The translations under genes and the position numbers were made by a program. The notes under the pieces are model-generated. The model was not told the DNA's origin and made no database searches. It worked only from the letters and a program-made list of their open reading frames with translations. A stretch of 64,000 nucleotides of DNA. Source: Solimonas_A sp052035235. Lineage in GTDB: Bacteria > Pseudomonadota > Gammaproteobacteria > Nevskiales > Nevskiaceae. The DNA lies in assembly GCA_052035235.1 (NCBI GenBank), contig JBPOHT010000008.1:1-64000 (forward strand), in the 5' to 3' direction. Of this stretch, positions 32,680 to 41,613 are shown piece after piece (positions within the stretch are counted from its first letter, which is position 1; each line of letters opens with the position of its first letter).

Positions 32680-33732
32680 TTACGGGAGCTTTACGCGCTG
32701 CACGCCCGACTCGCCGACGGCGAGCAGGCTGGCGTCGCTGGCGACGATGACACCGGACAACGGGGTGCCGGCATCGGTACGCAGGCTGCGCACGTTGCCG
32801 CCATCGGCGCCGACCAGCAGCACCGAACCGTTGAGGCCGACCATGGCCACGTCGCCGCCGGGCAGCGAGGCGCCGCCGAACATGGACGCCACCGTGCCGG
32901 TCTGGACCTTGGTCCAGTTGCCGGCCGCCGGATCGGCGGAGACGTAGACGTTGCCGCGCAGACCGAACAGCACCGCGCCCTTGTCACCGACCGGCACGGC
33001 GCCGAACAGCGAGCTCTCGTAAGGTGCCACCAGCTTGCCCCAGGTGGCGCCACCGTCGCTGGACAGGGCCAGGGTGCCCTGTTCACCGGAGATCAGCAGG
33101 TTGCCGTTGTTGAGGCGGGTGATGGCGTTGAAATGCAGCTCGTCCTCGCGGATCGGGGACTGCACTTCGGTCCAGTTCTGGCCACCGTCAGAGGTTTCGT
33201 AGAACAGGCCGTAGGCGCCCACCGCGAAACCGCGGCTGGTGTCGAGGAACAGCACGTCGAGCAGCGGCTTCTCCAGCTGCGGCTGGAAGTTCTGCAGGGC
33301 CCAGGTCTTGCCGCCGTCCTTGGTATGCAGGATCACGGCATCATGGCCCACGGCCCAGCCGTTCTCGGAGTCGGTGAAGGTCACGGCGGTGAGCGCGGAG
33401 CGCACCGGCACCTGGACCTGCGCCCAGTCCTTGCCGTTGGTGGATACCAGCACGTGTCCGCGGTCGCCGACCGCGACCAGGCGCTTGCCGGTGTTGGCCA
33501 CGTCCAGCAGCATGGAGCGGCTGGCCAGCGGCATCAGTTCCGAGGGACGCGGCTTCACCGTAGGTGCGGCGGCCTCCTCGGCAGCGGGTGCCTCCGCGGC
33601 TTCGGCAGGAGCGGCCTCTACGGCAGCCTCTTCCGGTGCAGCGCCCTCGTCCTGGGCAATCGCGCTGACAGCAAGCGCGGCGAGCGTGGAACCGGCCAGC
33701 AGTCCCAGCAACTTCTTCTTATCGTGCTTCAT
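32680..33732 (-). CDS. YCF48-like periplasmic beta-propeller protein
   Basis: Protein of 350 residues with a signal peptide (KKLLGLLAGSTLAALAVSAIA, cut near AQ-DE). An Ala/Glu/Pro-rich linker (about 27-62) follows, then a seven-bladed BNR/YCF48-type propeller. Blade motifs recur: VSTNGKDWAQV, HTKDGGKTWAL, ETSDGGQNWTEV and LSSDGGATWGKL. In cyanobacteria Ycf48 assists photosystem II assembly, but related proteins beside RND genes in heterotrophs have no known function. It lies 28 bp upstream of the RND gene start, so the two are probably one transcript. An adaptor role between RND pump and outer-membrane barrel is my inference. Confidence 0.85.
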   Translation of the reverse strand: MKHDKKKLLGLLAGSTLAALAVSAIAQDEGAAPEEAAVEAAPAEAAEAPAAEEAAAPTVKPRPSELMPLASRSMLLDVANTGKRLVAVGDRGHVLVSTNGKDWAQVQVPVRSALTAVTFTDSENGWAVGHDAVILHTKDGGKTWALQNFQPQLEKPLLDVLFLDTSRGFAVGAYGLFYETSDGGQNWTEVQSPIREDELHFNAITRLNNGNLLISGEQGTLALSSDGGATWGKLVAPYESSLFGAVPVGDKGAVLFGLRGNVYVSADPAAGNWTKVQTGTVASMFGGASLPGGDVAMVGLNGSVLLVGADGGNVRSLRTDAGTPLSGVIVASDASLLAVGESGVQRVKLP

Positions 33733-33890
33733 GCTTCCCCTCGTATGGTGTCGCGCAGGGGAAAACTGCGCGCTATGGGTATTGGCCGCGCAAGTTTTTC
33801 ACGTCGTCGCCAGCTTGGCCAGCTTTTTCAGCCACCCGCACTGCAACAAATGCGCTTGACAGGGACGGCCCCGCGCCCCCTGAAACGAAG

Positions 33891-33922
33891 CGGGCGGGGC
33901 TCGCGCAACGCGGCCCCGCCCG
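33891..33922 (-). terminator. GC hairpin after the first DUF1302 gene
   Basis: CGGGCGGGGC (33891-33900) pairs perfectly with GCCCCGCCCG (33913-33922) 19 bp past the DUF1302 stop. On the minus strand only CTTCGTTTC follows, so termination is probably partial, which would let some transcription reach the YCF48-like gene. Confidence 0.55.
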
Positions 33923-33941
33923 GTGGACATCGAAACCGCCC

Positions 33942-36170
33942 TCAGAACTGGTAGCCGAGGGACAGCATCAGGTTGTCGCGGTCACGCAGGGCGTCACGGT
34001 CGGCACCGCCGGTGAACCAGGTGTAGCGGACCTCGCCGTTCCAGGTCGCCAGGTAGTCGAAGCGCACGCCCGAGATGATCTGCATGCGGCCATCGACGAA
34101 GTTCTGGCCCAGGCCCGGGGCGGTGCCTTCCACGTCGTGGAAGAAGGCATTCAGGAACTCCAGGTTGACGTTGGCGAAGGCGTCGTCGAAGCGGGTCAGC
34201 GTGACGAGACGGTAGCCGTAGGAGTACTCGGTGCCGAAGTTGCCCTTCTTCTGCGCGGTGGGGTTCTGGCGCAGGCTGGCGGTGGTGGTGCTCGAGCTGG
34301 GGTCGTTCGGATCGCTGCGGACGTCGACCGGGTTGATGCCGAGGCTGCCGTCGGCACCGCCGCTGATGTGGGTGTCCACGCCGCCGCCCTGGAACTGCAG
34401 CTCGGACAGCTTGGGCATGTCCAGCACGTGGGTCATGCCCAGCTCCAGCAGCAGGGTGACCTGCGAAGCGCGAATCCAGTTGTCGCCGCCGATGGTCTTC
34501 AGGAAGGTGGTGCCGAGCTGGCCCACTTTCATGCGCTCGTAGCCGCGGATGTAGTCGCCCGGATTGACGCTGACCCCGCGGTACTGCGAGATGAAGTCCG
34601 GCACGGCGGTGCGGCGGCCCGGCAGGCGCAGGCCGCTGGTGATCACGAAGTCTTCTGCCGGGAAGGCGGGCTGCTGTGCCGAGAAGATCAGGTCCGTGGT
34701 GTGGATCTGGATCGGCAGGTTCTCGCGGAAGGCATATTCGCCCGACCAGGCCACGTCACCCAGCGTGGTGTTGAACGAGACACCCCATAGCCGGATGTTC
34801 TCGGGGTACTCCACGATCAGCCGCATCGAGTCCAGCGGCAGCGCCTCGCCACTGGCGGGGAAGAACGGACCCGCGCCGGCCAGGCCGGAGACGATGTTGA
34901 TCGGGTTGATGCCGCAGGCCGCAGCCGTCTGCAGGAAGCCGGGGATGCCGTCGGCACCCGCCGGGATGCAGGTGGCGTTTGCCGCGAAGGCCGACACGCT
35001 GGGCACGCGGCTGTGGTAGTTGGAGTAGTACAGGCCGACTTCGGTGCCGTTGTTGAGGCCGTCGAAGAAGAAGCGCAGCGCAGCGCCGTACTGTCCGCCA
35101 TCGTCCGGACGGCGGCGGCGCTCCTCGTCGAAGTCGCGCAGCACCGTACGGCTGGAGGTGGAGCCCAGGATCGCCGCCGGATCGTCCGAATTGCGCCAGG
35201 GTTCGTACAGCTGCTCCGGATCCTCGGGTGCCTTGCCGAAGGACAGCATGGCGTAGGTGCCGCCGTCGCCCAGGATGTCGGAGCTGGAGAAGAAGCTGCC
35301 GACCGGGTCGATGCGGATCGGCTTCCACTCGTACTGGTAGAAGGTCTCGAGGTTGACGCCCTCGAGCAGCTCCAGGTTCAGCACGGCCATGCCGGTGGGC
35401 TGGAACAGTTCCTTGACGTCGAAGCCCGGCAGGCGCAGCAGCGCCTGGTTGGGCGGGTTGATGCTGTTGAGACTGTTCAGCGCCAGGAAGCCGCTCTCGC
35501 CCCAATTGATGACCTGGTTGCCGACCTTGATCGCGGCCTGGCGGTCGCCGATTTCGAAGGTGCGGCTGACGAAGAAGTCCAGCATCTGGAACTTGTTGCC
35601 GATGCGCTGCTCCCCGGCCTCGGAGAACGGCGTCTTGCCCAGCTGCGCGGTGGTGTCAGGATGCTCGACGTCGTAGTCGGAGTAGTTCGCGTCGTAGAAG
35701 TACAGGCTGCGGGCGAAGACGTTGAAGTCGAACAGGTTGAAGCTCAGGTCCGTCGTCAGCTTGGCGGTGGCGTGGACCCAGTCGCCCTTGTCGAAATTCA
35801 GGTTGCCGTTGTCGCCGTTGGGGCTGGAGGCGCCCGGCTGCGTCAGATAGAAATTGTTGCGGTTGCCGAAGGTCGTGTCCTCGACCGTGCCGGAGCAGGT
35901 GTCGCCGGAATAGCGGCGATTGGCACTGTCGTAAGGGTTCGCGGTGGTACGACCGACGCAGAGCCCCGGATTGAGGTTGCTGCGGCCGATCAGGCTGTCG
36001 TCGCGGTCCTGCATGCGCACGACGCCGCCGATCGAGATCAGGTTGTCGATCTTGATGGCGGTGTCGCCGATGTCGAACTCGAAGGCCATCGCCGGCTGGG
36101 CGGCCAGCAAGCCGGCCGCAATGGCAATGGATTGCAGCAGGAACGGCTTGCGCTGGTGTACCGCTTTCAT
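33942..36170 (-). CDS. DUF1302 family outer-membrane protein (first)
   Basis: Protein of 742 residues with a signal peptide (about 1-29, ending QPAMA before FEFD). The rest is rich in aromatic, beta-prone segments with loops and ends LMLSLGYQF. A terminal Phe with alternating hydrophobic residues is the signal for outer-membrane barrel insertion. DUF1302 hallmarks include GNLNFDKGDWV, NQVINWGES, LNSINPPN and TFYQYEWKPIRIDPVGSFFS. Start ATG is at 36170 with GGGGAGA about 5 nt upstream; the open frame to 36776 is antisense to pgeF. It heads the YCF48-RND group. A paralogue of 879 residues is at 60731-63370. Confidence 0.87.
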   Translation of the reverse strand: MKAVHQRKPFLLQSIAIAAGLLAAQPAMAFEFDIGDTAIKIDNLISIGGVVRMQDRDDSLIGRSNLNPGLCVGRTTANPYDSANRRYSGDTCSGTVEDTTFGNRNNFYLTQPGASSPNGDNGNLNFDKGDWVHATAKLTTDLSFNLFDFNVFARSLYFYDANYSDYDVEHPDTTAQLGKTPFSEAGEQRIGNKFQMLDFFVSRTFEIGDRQAAIKVGNQVINWGESGFLALNSLNSINPPNQALLRLPGFDVKELFQPTGMAVLNLELLEGVNLETFYQYEWKPIRIDPVGSFFSSSDILGDGGTYAMLSFGKAPEDPEQLYEPWRNSDDPAAILGSTSSRTVLRDFDEERRRRPDDGGQYGAALRFFFDGLNNGTEVGLYYSNYHSRVPSVSAFAANATCIPAGADGIPGFLQTAAACGINPINIVSGLAGAGPFFPASGEALPLDSMRLIVEYPENIRLWGVSFNTTLGDVAWSGEYAFRENLPIQIHTTDLIFSAQQPAFPAEDFVITSGLRLPGRRTAVPDFISQYRGVSVNPGDYIRGYERMKVGQLGTTFLKTIGGDNWIRASQVTLLLELGMTHVLDMPKLSELQFQGGGVDTHISGGADGSLGINPVDVRSDPNDPSSSTTTASLRQNPTAQKKGNFGTEYSYGYRLVTLTRFDDAFANVNLEFLNAFFHDVEGTAPGLGQNFVDGRMQIISGVRFDYLATWNGEVRYTWFTGGADRDALRDRDNLMLSLGYQF

Positions 36171-36390
36171 GGTGTCTCCCCGTATCGCACCGACGGCCCG
36201 CAGGACTACGGGCCGGACTTCTTGTTTCGTCAGAGTGGCATCGCACCTGCGACCCTGTCCGGCGGCGACGCTCAAGCGTCTTGTGGGCCGGCCGCGCACC
36301 GCAAGAGGGCACGCGAGATCGTTGGTTTCTTTGCGGTTATTTAACCTTGCCGCTCGCAGCGACGCAATCCGCCCAGGCCAGAAATATGAC

Positions 36391-37134
36391 CTAAGAGCCA
36401 ATCCAGACCAGGCTGGCCATGCGTCCGCAGACCGGATCGCGGCGAAAAGAGTGGAAGCGCTGCGTATCGGCATGGGTGCAGAGCCCGCCACCGTAGACCC
36501 GCTCCAGGCCAGCCCGGCGCAGGCGCAGGCGGGCCAGGGCGTAGAGGTCGGCCTGCAGCCGGCCCGACCGGCCCGGCGTGAAACAGGCGGCGGCATCCGG
36601 ATCCTGCGCCACGAAAGCCTCGCGCACTTCCGGCCCGACCTCGAAGGCCGCGGGACCGATCGCCGCCCCCATCCAGGCCAGCAGCCGCGAGGGTGGGCGG
36701 CCGAGGGCGGCGAGGGTCTGCTCCAGCACGCCACCGGCCAGGCCACGCCATCCGGCGTGGGCGGCCGCCACGGCACTGCCGTCCTCGGCGCAGAACAGCA
36801 CCGGCAGGCAGTCCGCGGTCATCACCACGCAGACCTGGCCGCGGCCCTCGGCGACGCTGGCATCGGCCGTCGGCAAGCCCGGCACCGGTGCCCGCGCCAC
36901 GGCGCAGCCGTGCACCTGGTTGAGCCAGGCCGGCTCGGCCGGCAGGGCCAGCGTCTCGCGCAGCAGCGCCCGGTTGCGCGCCACGGCGGCCGGGTCGTCG
37001 CCGCAGTGGGTGGCGAGGTTGAAGCTCGCGTAGGGTCCCTGGCTGACACCGCCCAGCCGGGTGGTCTGGAGTGCCCGCACCCCGGGCGGCGCCGGCCAGT
37101 CCGCCATCAGGAAGGACTCCGGCGGCAGGCTCAC
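36391..37134 (-). CDS. pgeF: Peptidoglycan editing factor / multicopper laccase-domain protein PgeF
   Basis: YfiH/DUF152 family protein of 247 residues. The conserved metal and active-site residues appear in NQVHG, VVMTADCLPVLF (Cys) and AAAHAGWRGLAGGV (His). GxCTHAD near the C-terminus fits GGLCTHAD. In E. coli the protein removes errors in peptidoglycan stem peptides; relatives act as purine nucleoside enzymes. It overlaps the end of rluD by 4 bp, a gene order (rluD-pgeF) widespread in gammaproteobacteria. Confidence 0.93.
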   Translation of the reverse strand: MSLPPESFLMADWPAPPGVRALQTTRLGGVSQGPYASFNLATHCGDDPAAVARNRALLRETLALPAEPAWLNQVHGCAVARAPVPGLPTADASVAEGRGQVCVVMTADCLPVLFCAEDGSAVAAAHAGWRGLAGGVLEQTLAALGRPPSRLLAWMGAAIGPAAFEVGPEVREAFVAQDPDAAACFTPGRSGRLQADLYALARLRLRRAGLERVYGGGLCTHADTQRFHSFRRDPVCGRMASLVWIGS

Positions 37135-38108
37135 TGCGAGGTCCGCAGCGCTTCGAGCAGGGCCTGCATGTCGGCCGGCGGCTCGCAGCTCCAGCCGATG
37201 CGCTTGCCGGTCTTGGGGTGCTCCAGCTCCAGTTCGCGGGCGTGCAGGGCCTGGCGCGGGAAGTTTTTCAGGGTCTCGCGCAGCTGCGGGTCCATGCCAG
37301 CGCCGCGCACCACGTCACCACCGTAGATCGTGTCGCCCACGATGGGGTGGCGCAGGTGCGAGAGGTGCACGCGGATCTGGTGGGTGCGGCCGGTCTCCAG
37401 CTTGAGGCGCAGGTGGGTATGGCCGTGGAAGCGCTCCTGGACCCGGTAATGCGTCACCGCCTCGCGGCCGCGCATGCCCTCCACCACCGCCATCTTGATC
37501 CGCTCGCGCGGGTGACGGCCGATCGGCAGGTCGATGGTGGCACCGGCGATCAGGGTGCCGTGGACCACCGCGTCGTACTCGCGGCGGAAGTCGCGGCGGC
37601 CGATGTCGGCCACCAGCTTGGCGTGGGCCGCCAGGTCCAGGGCCACCACCAACAGTCCGGAGGTGTCCTTGTCCAGGCGGTGCACGATGCCGGCGCGCGG
37701 CACGCCAGCGGTCTGGGGAAAATGGTGCAGCAGGGCGTTCTGCAGCGTGCCTTCGCGCTGGCCGGCTCCGGGGTGTACGGTCAGGCCGGCCGGCTTGCGG
37801 ATCACCGCGATGTACTTGTCGGCGTAGGCCACGTCCAGGGGGATGTCCTGGGGCTGCACCGTGGTGTCCTGGGGCGGCACGGCGTCTATTTCCAGGACGT
37901 CGCCCGTCACCGCCGGCTGGCGCCCCCGGGTCACGGTCTCGCCGTTGACCCGCAGCCGCCCCTCCTCGATCCAGCCCTGCAGGCGGGAACGGGAGTACTG
38001 CTCGAACAGCCGGGCACAGGCGGCATCCAGGCGGCTGCCGGCCAGATCGGCGGGAACCGTGGCGGTCAGCAGGAGGTCTTCTTCATCGGCCAGATCGGAC
38101 GCGGTCAT
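37131..38108 (-). CDS. rluD: 23S rRNA pseudouridine(1911/1915/1917) synthase
   Basis: Makes the three pseudouridines in helix 69 of 23S rRNA. The 325-residue protein has an N-terminal S4 RNA-binding domain (GSRLDAACARLFEQYSRSRL). The RluA-family catalytic core follows with the Asp in GIVHRLDKDTSGLLVVA (about 143-160), then LETGRTHQIRVHLSH. Length and order fit RluD. It diverges from bamD, only 36 bp away, as in many gammaproteobacteria, and is followed by the 4-bp-overlapping pgeF. Confidence 0.95.
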   Translation of the reverse strand: MTASDLADEEDLLLTATVPADLAGSRLDAACARLFEQYSRSRLQGWIEEGRLRVNGETVTRGRQPAVTGDVLEIDAVPPQDTTVQPQDIPLDVAYADKYIAVIRKPAGLTVHPGAGQREGTLQNALLHHFPQTAGVPRAGIVHRLDKDTSGLLVVALDLAAHAKLVADIGRRDFRREYDAVVHGTLIAGATIDLPIGRHPRERIKMAVVEGMRGREAVTHYRVQERFHGHTHLRLKLETGRTHQIRVHLSHLRHPIVGDTIYGGDVVRGAGMDPQLRETLKNFPRQALHARELELEHPKTGKRIGWSCEPPADMQALLEALRTSQ

Positions 38109-38112
38109 CGGC

Positions 38113-38118
38113 TATACT
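38113..38118 (+). promoter_or_regulatory. Candidate -10 element for bamD
   Basis: TATACT (5/6 to TATAAT) lies 27 bp before the bamD ATG in the 36-bp gap to divergent rluD. The -35 region would fall inside rluD, where I see no clear TTGACA-like hexamer. Confidence 0.4.
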
Positions 38119-38144
38119 CGGGAAATAACAGGATTCACTCTTCC

Positions 38145-39017
38145 ATGAAGCTCAAAATCACGCTCGTGGCGGCCTTGCTGGTCGCCGGTTGCAGCTCCGA
38201 TCCCAACCGGCTGCCGCCCACCAATCCGTTCAAGCCCGAGCAGCGCAGCGCGCGGGAAATGCGCCTGGAAGCCGGCCAATTGTACAAGGCCGCGCGCGAT
38301 TCCCTGGATACCAGCGATTTCAGCACCGCGACCGAGCGCTATGATCGCCTGATCCAGCGCTTCCCGTTCTCCGAGTACGCCACCCAGGCGCAGCTCGAGA
38401 AGATCTACGCCCAGTACCGCAACTACGACCACGACTCCGCCCTGGCCGGTGCCGAGCGCTTCCTGCGCGAGCACCCCCGCCACAGCGGCGCCGCCTACGT
38501 GCAGTACATCAAGGGCCTGGCCAACTTCGACCGCGAGGAAGGCCTGAGCGACATGCTCGGCCTGGACGCCACCCAGAAGGACATGGGCTATTCGCGCCGC
38601 TCCTTCGACGATCTCGGCCTGCTGGTGCAGAAGTACCCCAACAGCCCCTACGCCGCCGACGCCCGCCAGCGCATGATCTTCCTGCGCAACCGTATCGCGG
38701 AGAGCGAGATCCATGCCGTGCGCTTCTACATGAAGCGCGGTGCCTGGATCGCCGCCGCCAAGCGCAGCGAGCAGATCATCGCCCAGTACCCCGGCGCCCC
38801 GGCCGCCCTGGAAGCCCTGCAGACCATGGAGCAGAGCTACCGCGCCCTGGACCTGAAGCCGCAGGCCGACGAGGCCGCCGCCATCCTGGCCGCCAACCGC
38901 GATCGCCCTGCGCCGGTGACCCCGCTGCCGGCCAAGGTCACGCCCGCCGCCGTCGTTCCGACGACCGAGCCGTCGGAACCCCAGGCAGCGGCACCGGCAG
39001 CCCCTCAGCAGCCCTGA
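38145..39017 (+). CDS. bamD: Outer-membrane protein assembly factor BamD
   Basis: Essential lipoprotein of the BAM complex, which inserts beta-barrels such as BtuB and the DUF1302 proteins of this window. The 290-residue precursor has a lipobox VAGC (Cys16) and five TPR-like repeats (about 40-240, for example YERAL-type YDRLIQRFPFSEYATQAQLE). The central AAYVQYIKGLANF and DMGYSRRSFDDLGLLVQKYP are also typical. The C-terminal 45 residues are Pro/Ala-rich, longer than in E. coli BamD (245 residues), and probably disordered. Start ATG at 38145; the earlier open frame is antisense to rluD. Confidence 0.96.
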   Translation: MKLKITLVAALLVAGCSSDPNRLPPTNPFKPEQRSAREMRLEAGQLYKAARDSLDTSDFSTATERYDRLIQRFPFSEYATQAQLEKIYAQYRNYDHDSALAGAERFLREHPRHSGAAYVQYIKGLANFDREEGLSDMLGLDATQKDMGYSRRSFDDLGLLVQKYPNSPYAADARQRMIFLRNRIAESEIHAVRFYMKRGAWIAAAKRSEQIIAQYPGAPAALEALQTMEQSYRALDLKPQADEAAAILAANRDRPAPVTPLPAKVTPAAVVPTTEPSEPQAAAPAAPQQP

Positions 39018-39036
39018 GTCAGGACCGGGCGGCGGT

Positions 39037-40653
39037 TCAAATGTCGCCGTAGACGGCGGTCAACGGATAGCGCCGTTCGCGTCCGAAGGCACAGCGCGTC
39101 ACCTTGGGCCCCGGCGGCGCCTGGCGACGCTTGTACTCCGAGCGCCGCACCAGCGACGCCACGCGCTTGACCGTGGCGTCCTCGAACCCCAGCGCGACGA
39201 TCTCCGGGATCGAAAGCTGCCGCTCGACGTAGGCTTCCAGGATCGGGTCCAGCACCTCGTAGGGCGGCAGGGAGTCCGAATCCTTCTGGTCAGGACGCAA
39301 CTCTGCCGAGGGCGGCCGCGTGATCACACGCTCCGGGATCACCGGCGAACGCGTGTTGCGCCAGCTCGCCAGGCGGAACACCAGGGTCTTGTAGACGTCC
39401 TTGATCGGTGCGAAGCCGCCGCACATGTCGCCGTAGAGCGTGGCGTAGCCCACCGCCATCTCGCTCTTGTTGCCGGTGGTCAGCACCACGTTGCCGAACT
39501 TGTTCGACAGGGCCATCAGCAGGATGCCGCGCGAGCGTGACTGCAGGTTTTCCTCGGTCAGGTCCACCGGCTTGCCGGCGAAACTGTCCGCCAGCGTTTC
39601 GTTGAAGGCCTTGAAGGCCGGCTCGATCGGCAGCACCGAGTAGCGGATGCCCATGGTCTCGGCCTGGATGCGCGCGTCGTCGTTGGACATGTCCATGGTG
39701 TAGCGCGACGGCATCGACACGCCCCAGACCCGCTCGGCACCCAGGGCGTCGACCGCGATCGCGGCGACCAGGGCGGAGTCGATGCCGCCCGACAGCCCGA
39801 TCAACGCACCCGGGAAGCCGTTGCGGTTGACGTAGTCGCGCACCGACTGCACCAGCGCCTCGTACACCACTTCCTCCAGCGGCAGATCCGGCCGGCGCGG
39901 GGCCTGCTCGAAGCGGCCGCCGTCCAGCGTCACGGCGTAGACCCCCTCCTCGAACAGGGGCGCCTCGAAGGCCAGCGAGCCGTCGGCGCGCAACACCATG
40001 GAGTCACCGTCGAAGACCACGTCGTCCTGGCCGCCCACGCAGTTCACGTAGAGGATCGGCAGGCCGGTCTCGGCCACGCGCTGGTCCAGCACACGGCGGC
40101 GCTCGCCGGTCTTGCCGGAATGGTAGGGCGAGGCGTTGATGTTGATCAGCAGCTCGGCGCCGGCATCCCGCGCCTGCGCCGCCGGCTGCGTCAGCCAGAT
40201 GTCCTCGCAGATGGTCAGGCCGATGCGACGCCCGCCGAGCTCGAATATGCAGGGCGCATGGCCCGGGCGGAAATGGCGGCGCTCGTCGAACACGCCGTAG
40301 TTCGGCAGCTGCTGCTTGCGGTAGCGCTGCTGGATCACGCCATCGCGGATCACGTAGGCGGCGTTGTAGATCACGCCGTCGGCATACTCCGGCAGGCCCA
40401 CCACCAGGGTGATGCCACGCACCTCCGCCAGCAGGCGGTTGACGCCCTCCTCGATCACGCGAGGCATCGCCGAGCGCAGCAGCAGGTCGTCGGGCGGATA
40501 GCCCAGCAGGGAGAGTTCCGGACAGGCCACCAGGTCGGCGCCGAGCTCGTCCCTCGCCCGCGCACTGGCGGCGATGATCTTCTCGACGTTGCCCTCGACA
40601 TCGCCGACCCAGAGGTTCAACTGGGCGAGCGCGAATTTCAGTTGTTGCGGCAT
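39037..40653 (-). CDS. nadE: Glutamine-dependent NAD+ synthetase
   Basis: Final step of NAD synthesis: deamido-NAD to NAD with glutamine as nitrogen source. The 538-residue protein fuses an N-terminal nitrilase-type glutaminase (about 1-260) to a C-terminal NAD synthetase (about 270-538). The glutaminase triad is visible as Glu in ACPELSLLGYPP, Lys in YRKQQLPNYGVF and Cys in GLTICEDIW. The synthetase has the ATP-pyrophosphatase loop GLSGGIDSA and TTGNKSE. ATG at 40653 was chosen over a TTG at 40668. It converges with bamD, 19 bp apart, with no terminator seen. Confidence 0.96.
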   Translation of the reverse strand: MPQQLKFALAQLNLWVGDVEGNVEKIIAASARARDELGADLVACPELSLLGYPPDDLLLRSAMPRVIEEGVNRLLAEVRGITLVVGLPEYADGVIYNAAYVIRDGVIQQRYRKQQLPNYGVFDERRHFRPGHAPCIFELGGRRIGLTICEDIWLTQPAAQARDAGAELLININASPYHSGKTGERRRVLDQRVAETGLPILYVNCVGGQDDVVFDGDSMVLRADGSLAFEAPLFEEGVYAVTLDGGRFEQAPRRPDLPLEEVVYEALVQSVRDYVNRNGFPGALIGLSGGIDSALVAAIAVDALGAERVWGVSMPSRYTMDMSNDDARIQAETMGIRYSVLPIEPAFKAFNETLADSFAGKPVDLTEENLQSRSRGILLMALSNKFGNVVLTTGNKSEMAVGYATLYGDMCGGFAPIKDVYKTLVFRLASWRNTRSPVIPERVITRPPSAELRPDQKDSDSLPPYEVLDPILEAYVERQLSIPEIVALGFEDATVKRVASLVRRSEYKRRQAPPGPKVTRCAFGRERRYPLTAVYGDI

Positions 40654-40708
40654 CGGATGATTATCCAAGAAAAAGGGCGCGGCGGCAGGCTTGCCCTAAT
40701 ATGAGGCA

Positions 40709-41521
40709 ATGAGCCCCCCTATCCGCCAGCCGACTTTCTTCCTGCCTCACGGCGGGGGCCCCTGCTTCTTCATGGACTGGGACCCGCCGGACTTCTGGGA
40801 TCATCTGGGCGACTGGCTGAAATCCCTGCCCGGCCTGCTGCCGGCCGCGCCGCGGGCCCTGCTGGTAGTGTCCGCGCACTGGGAGGCCCCGGTGCCGACC
40901 CTGACCTCCGGCACCCGGCCACCGCTGATCTACGATTACGGCGGCTTTCCACCGCATACCTACCAACTCCAGTGGCCCGCACCCGGCGATCCGACGCTGG
41001 CGGGCCGCGTGCAGGACCTGCTGGCGGGTACCGGCATCGCCAGCGCCGCCGATCCGCAGCGCGGCTACGACCATGGCGTGTTCGTGCCCATGCTGCTGGC
41101 CTGGCCGCAGGCCCGGATTCCCACCGTGCAGCTGTCGCTGCGCCACGATCTGGACGCCGCCGCGCACTTGGCCATCGGCCGCGCACTGGCGCCGCTGCGC
41201 GACGAGGGTGTGCTGATCCTGGGCAGCGGCTTCAGCTATCACAACCTGCGGGCGATGATCGGCGGCGCGGTGCCGGACGTGGCCGGGGCCTCGAAGCGCT
41301 TCGACGGCTGGCTGACAGCAGCGGTGCAGTCCGCGCCCGCGGAGCGCGAACGCCTGCTGGCGGGCTGGACGAGCGCGCCGGATGCGCGGGCCTGTCACCC
41401 GCGGCCGGAACACTTGATTCCGCTGATGGTGGTGGCGGGTGCGGGTGGTGAGGACGCAGGGGTGCGCTGCTATCACCATCGGCTCGGCGAGGTGACTCAC
41501 TCGGGGTATCGGTTCGGATAA
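40709..41521 (+). CDS. LigB/DODA-family extradiol dioxygenase
   Basis: Protein of 270 residues from the class III extradiol ring-cleavage family that includes 4,5-DOPA dioxygenases and E. coli YgiD. Metal and catalytic residues lie in FLPHGGGP (near residue 14), VVSAHWE (near 55), DYGGFP, RGYDHGVFVPML and LGSGFSYHN, and HPRPEHLIPLM is also present. Substrate is unknown; enzymes of this type accept catechols. It diverges from nadE with 55 bp between starts. It shares a bidirectional terminator with sucD. Confidence 0.88.
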   Translation: MSPPIRQPTFFLPHGGGPCFFMDWDPPDFWDHLGDWLKSLPGLLPAAPRALLVVSAHWEAPVPTLTSGTRPPLIYDYGGFPPHTYQLQWPAPGDPTLAGRVQDLLAGTGIASAADPQRGYDHGVFVPMLLAWPQARIPTVQLSLRHDLDAAAHLAIGRALAPLRDEGVLILGSGFSYHNLRAMIGGAVPDVAGASKRFDGWLTAAVQSAPAERERLLAGWTSAPDARACHPRPEHLIPLMVVAGAGGEDAGVRCYHHRLGEVTHSGYRFG

Positions 41522-41532
41522 CTGCGCCAACT

Positions 41533-41558
41533 CCCTCTCCCCGTTTACGGGGAGAGGG
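41533..41558. repeat. REP-like hairpin, loop variant
   Basis: CCCTCTCCCCG (41533-41543) pairs with CGGGGAGAGGG (41548-41558) around TTTA. The stem matches the other REP-like elements but the loop differs (TTTA instead of the AA/CAAG form). Confidence 0.7.
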
Positions 41559-41567
41559 GAATAAACA

Positions 41568-41597
41568 CGAAAAGGCCCGCTTGCGCGGGCCTTTTCG
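41568..41597. terminator. Bidirectional terminator between the dioxygenase gene and sucD
   Basis: CGAAAAGGCCCGC (41568-41580) pairs with GCGGGCCTTTTCG (41585-41597) around TTGC. T-runs on both strands suit convergent genes ending at 41521 and 41614. Confidence 0.9.
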
Positions 41598-41613
41598 ATA
41601 CTGCGGTCAGGCT

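Noticed and set aside
36171..36776. N-terminal extension of the first DUF1302 frame
   Set aside because: It overlaps pgeF in another frame. A signal peptide with a good Shine-Dalgarno begins at 36170.
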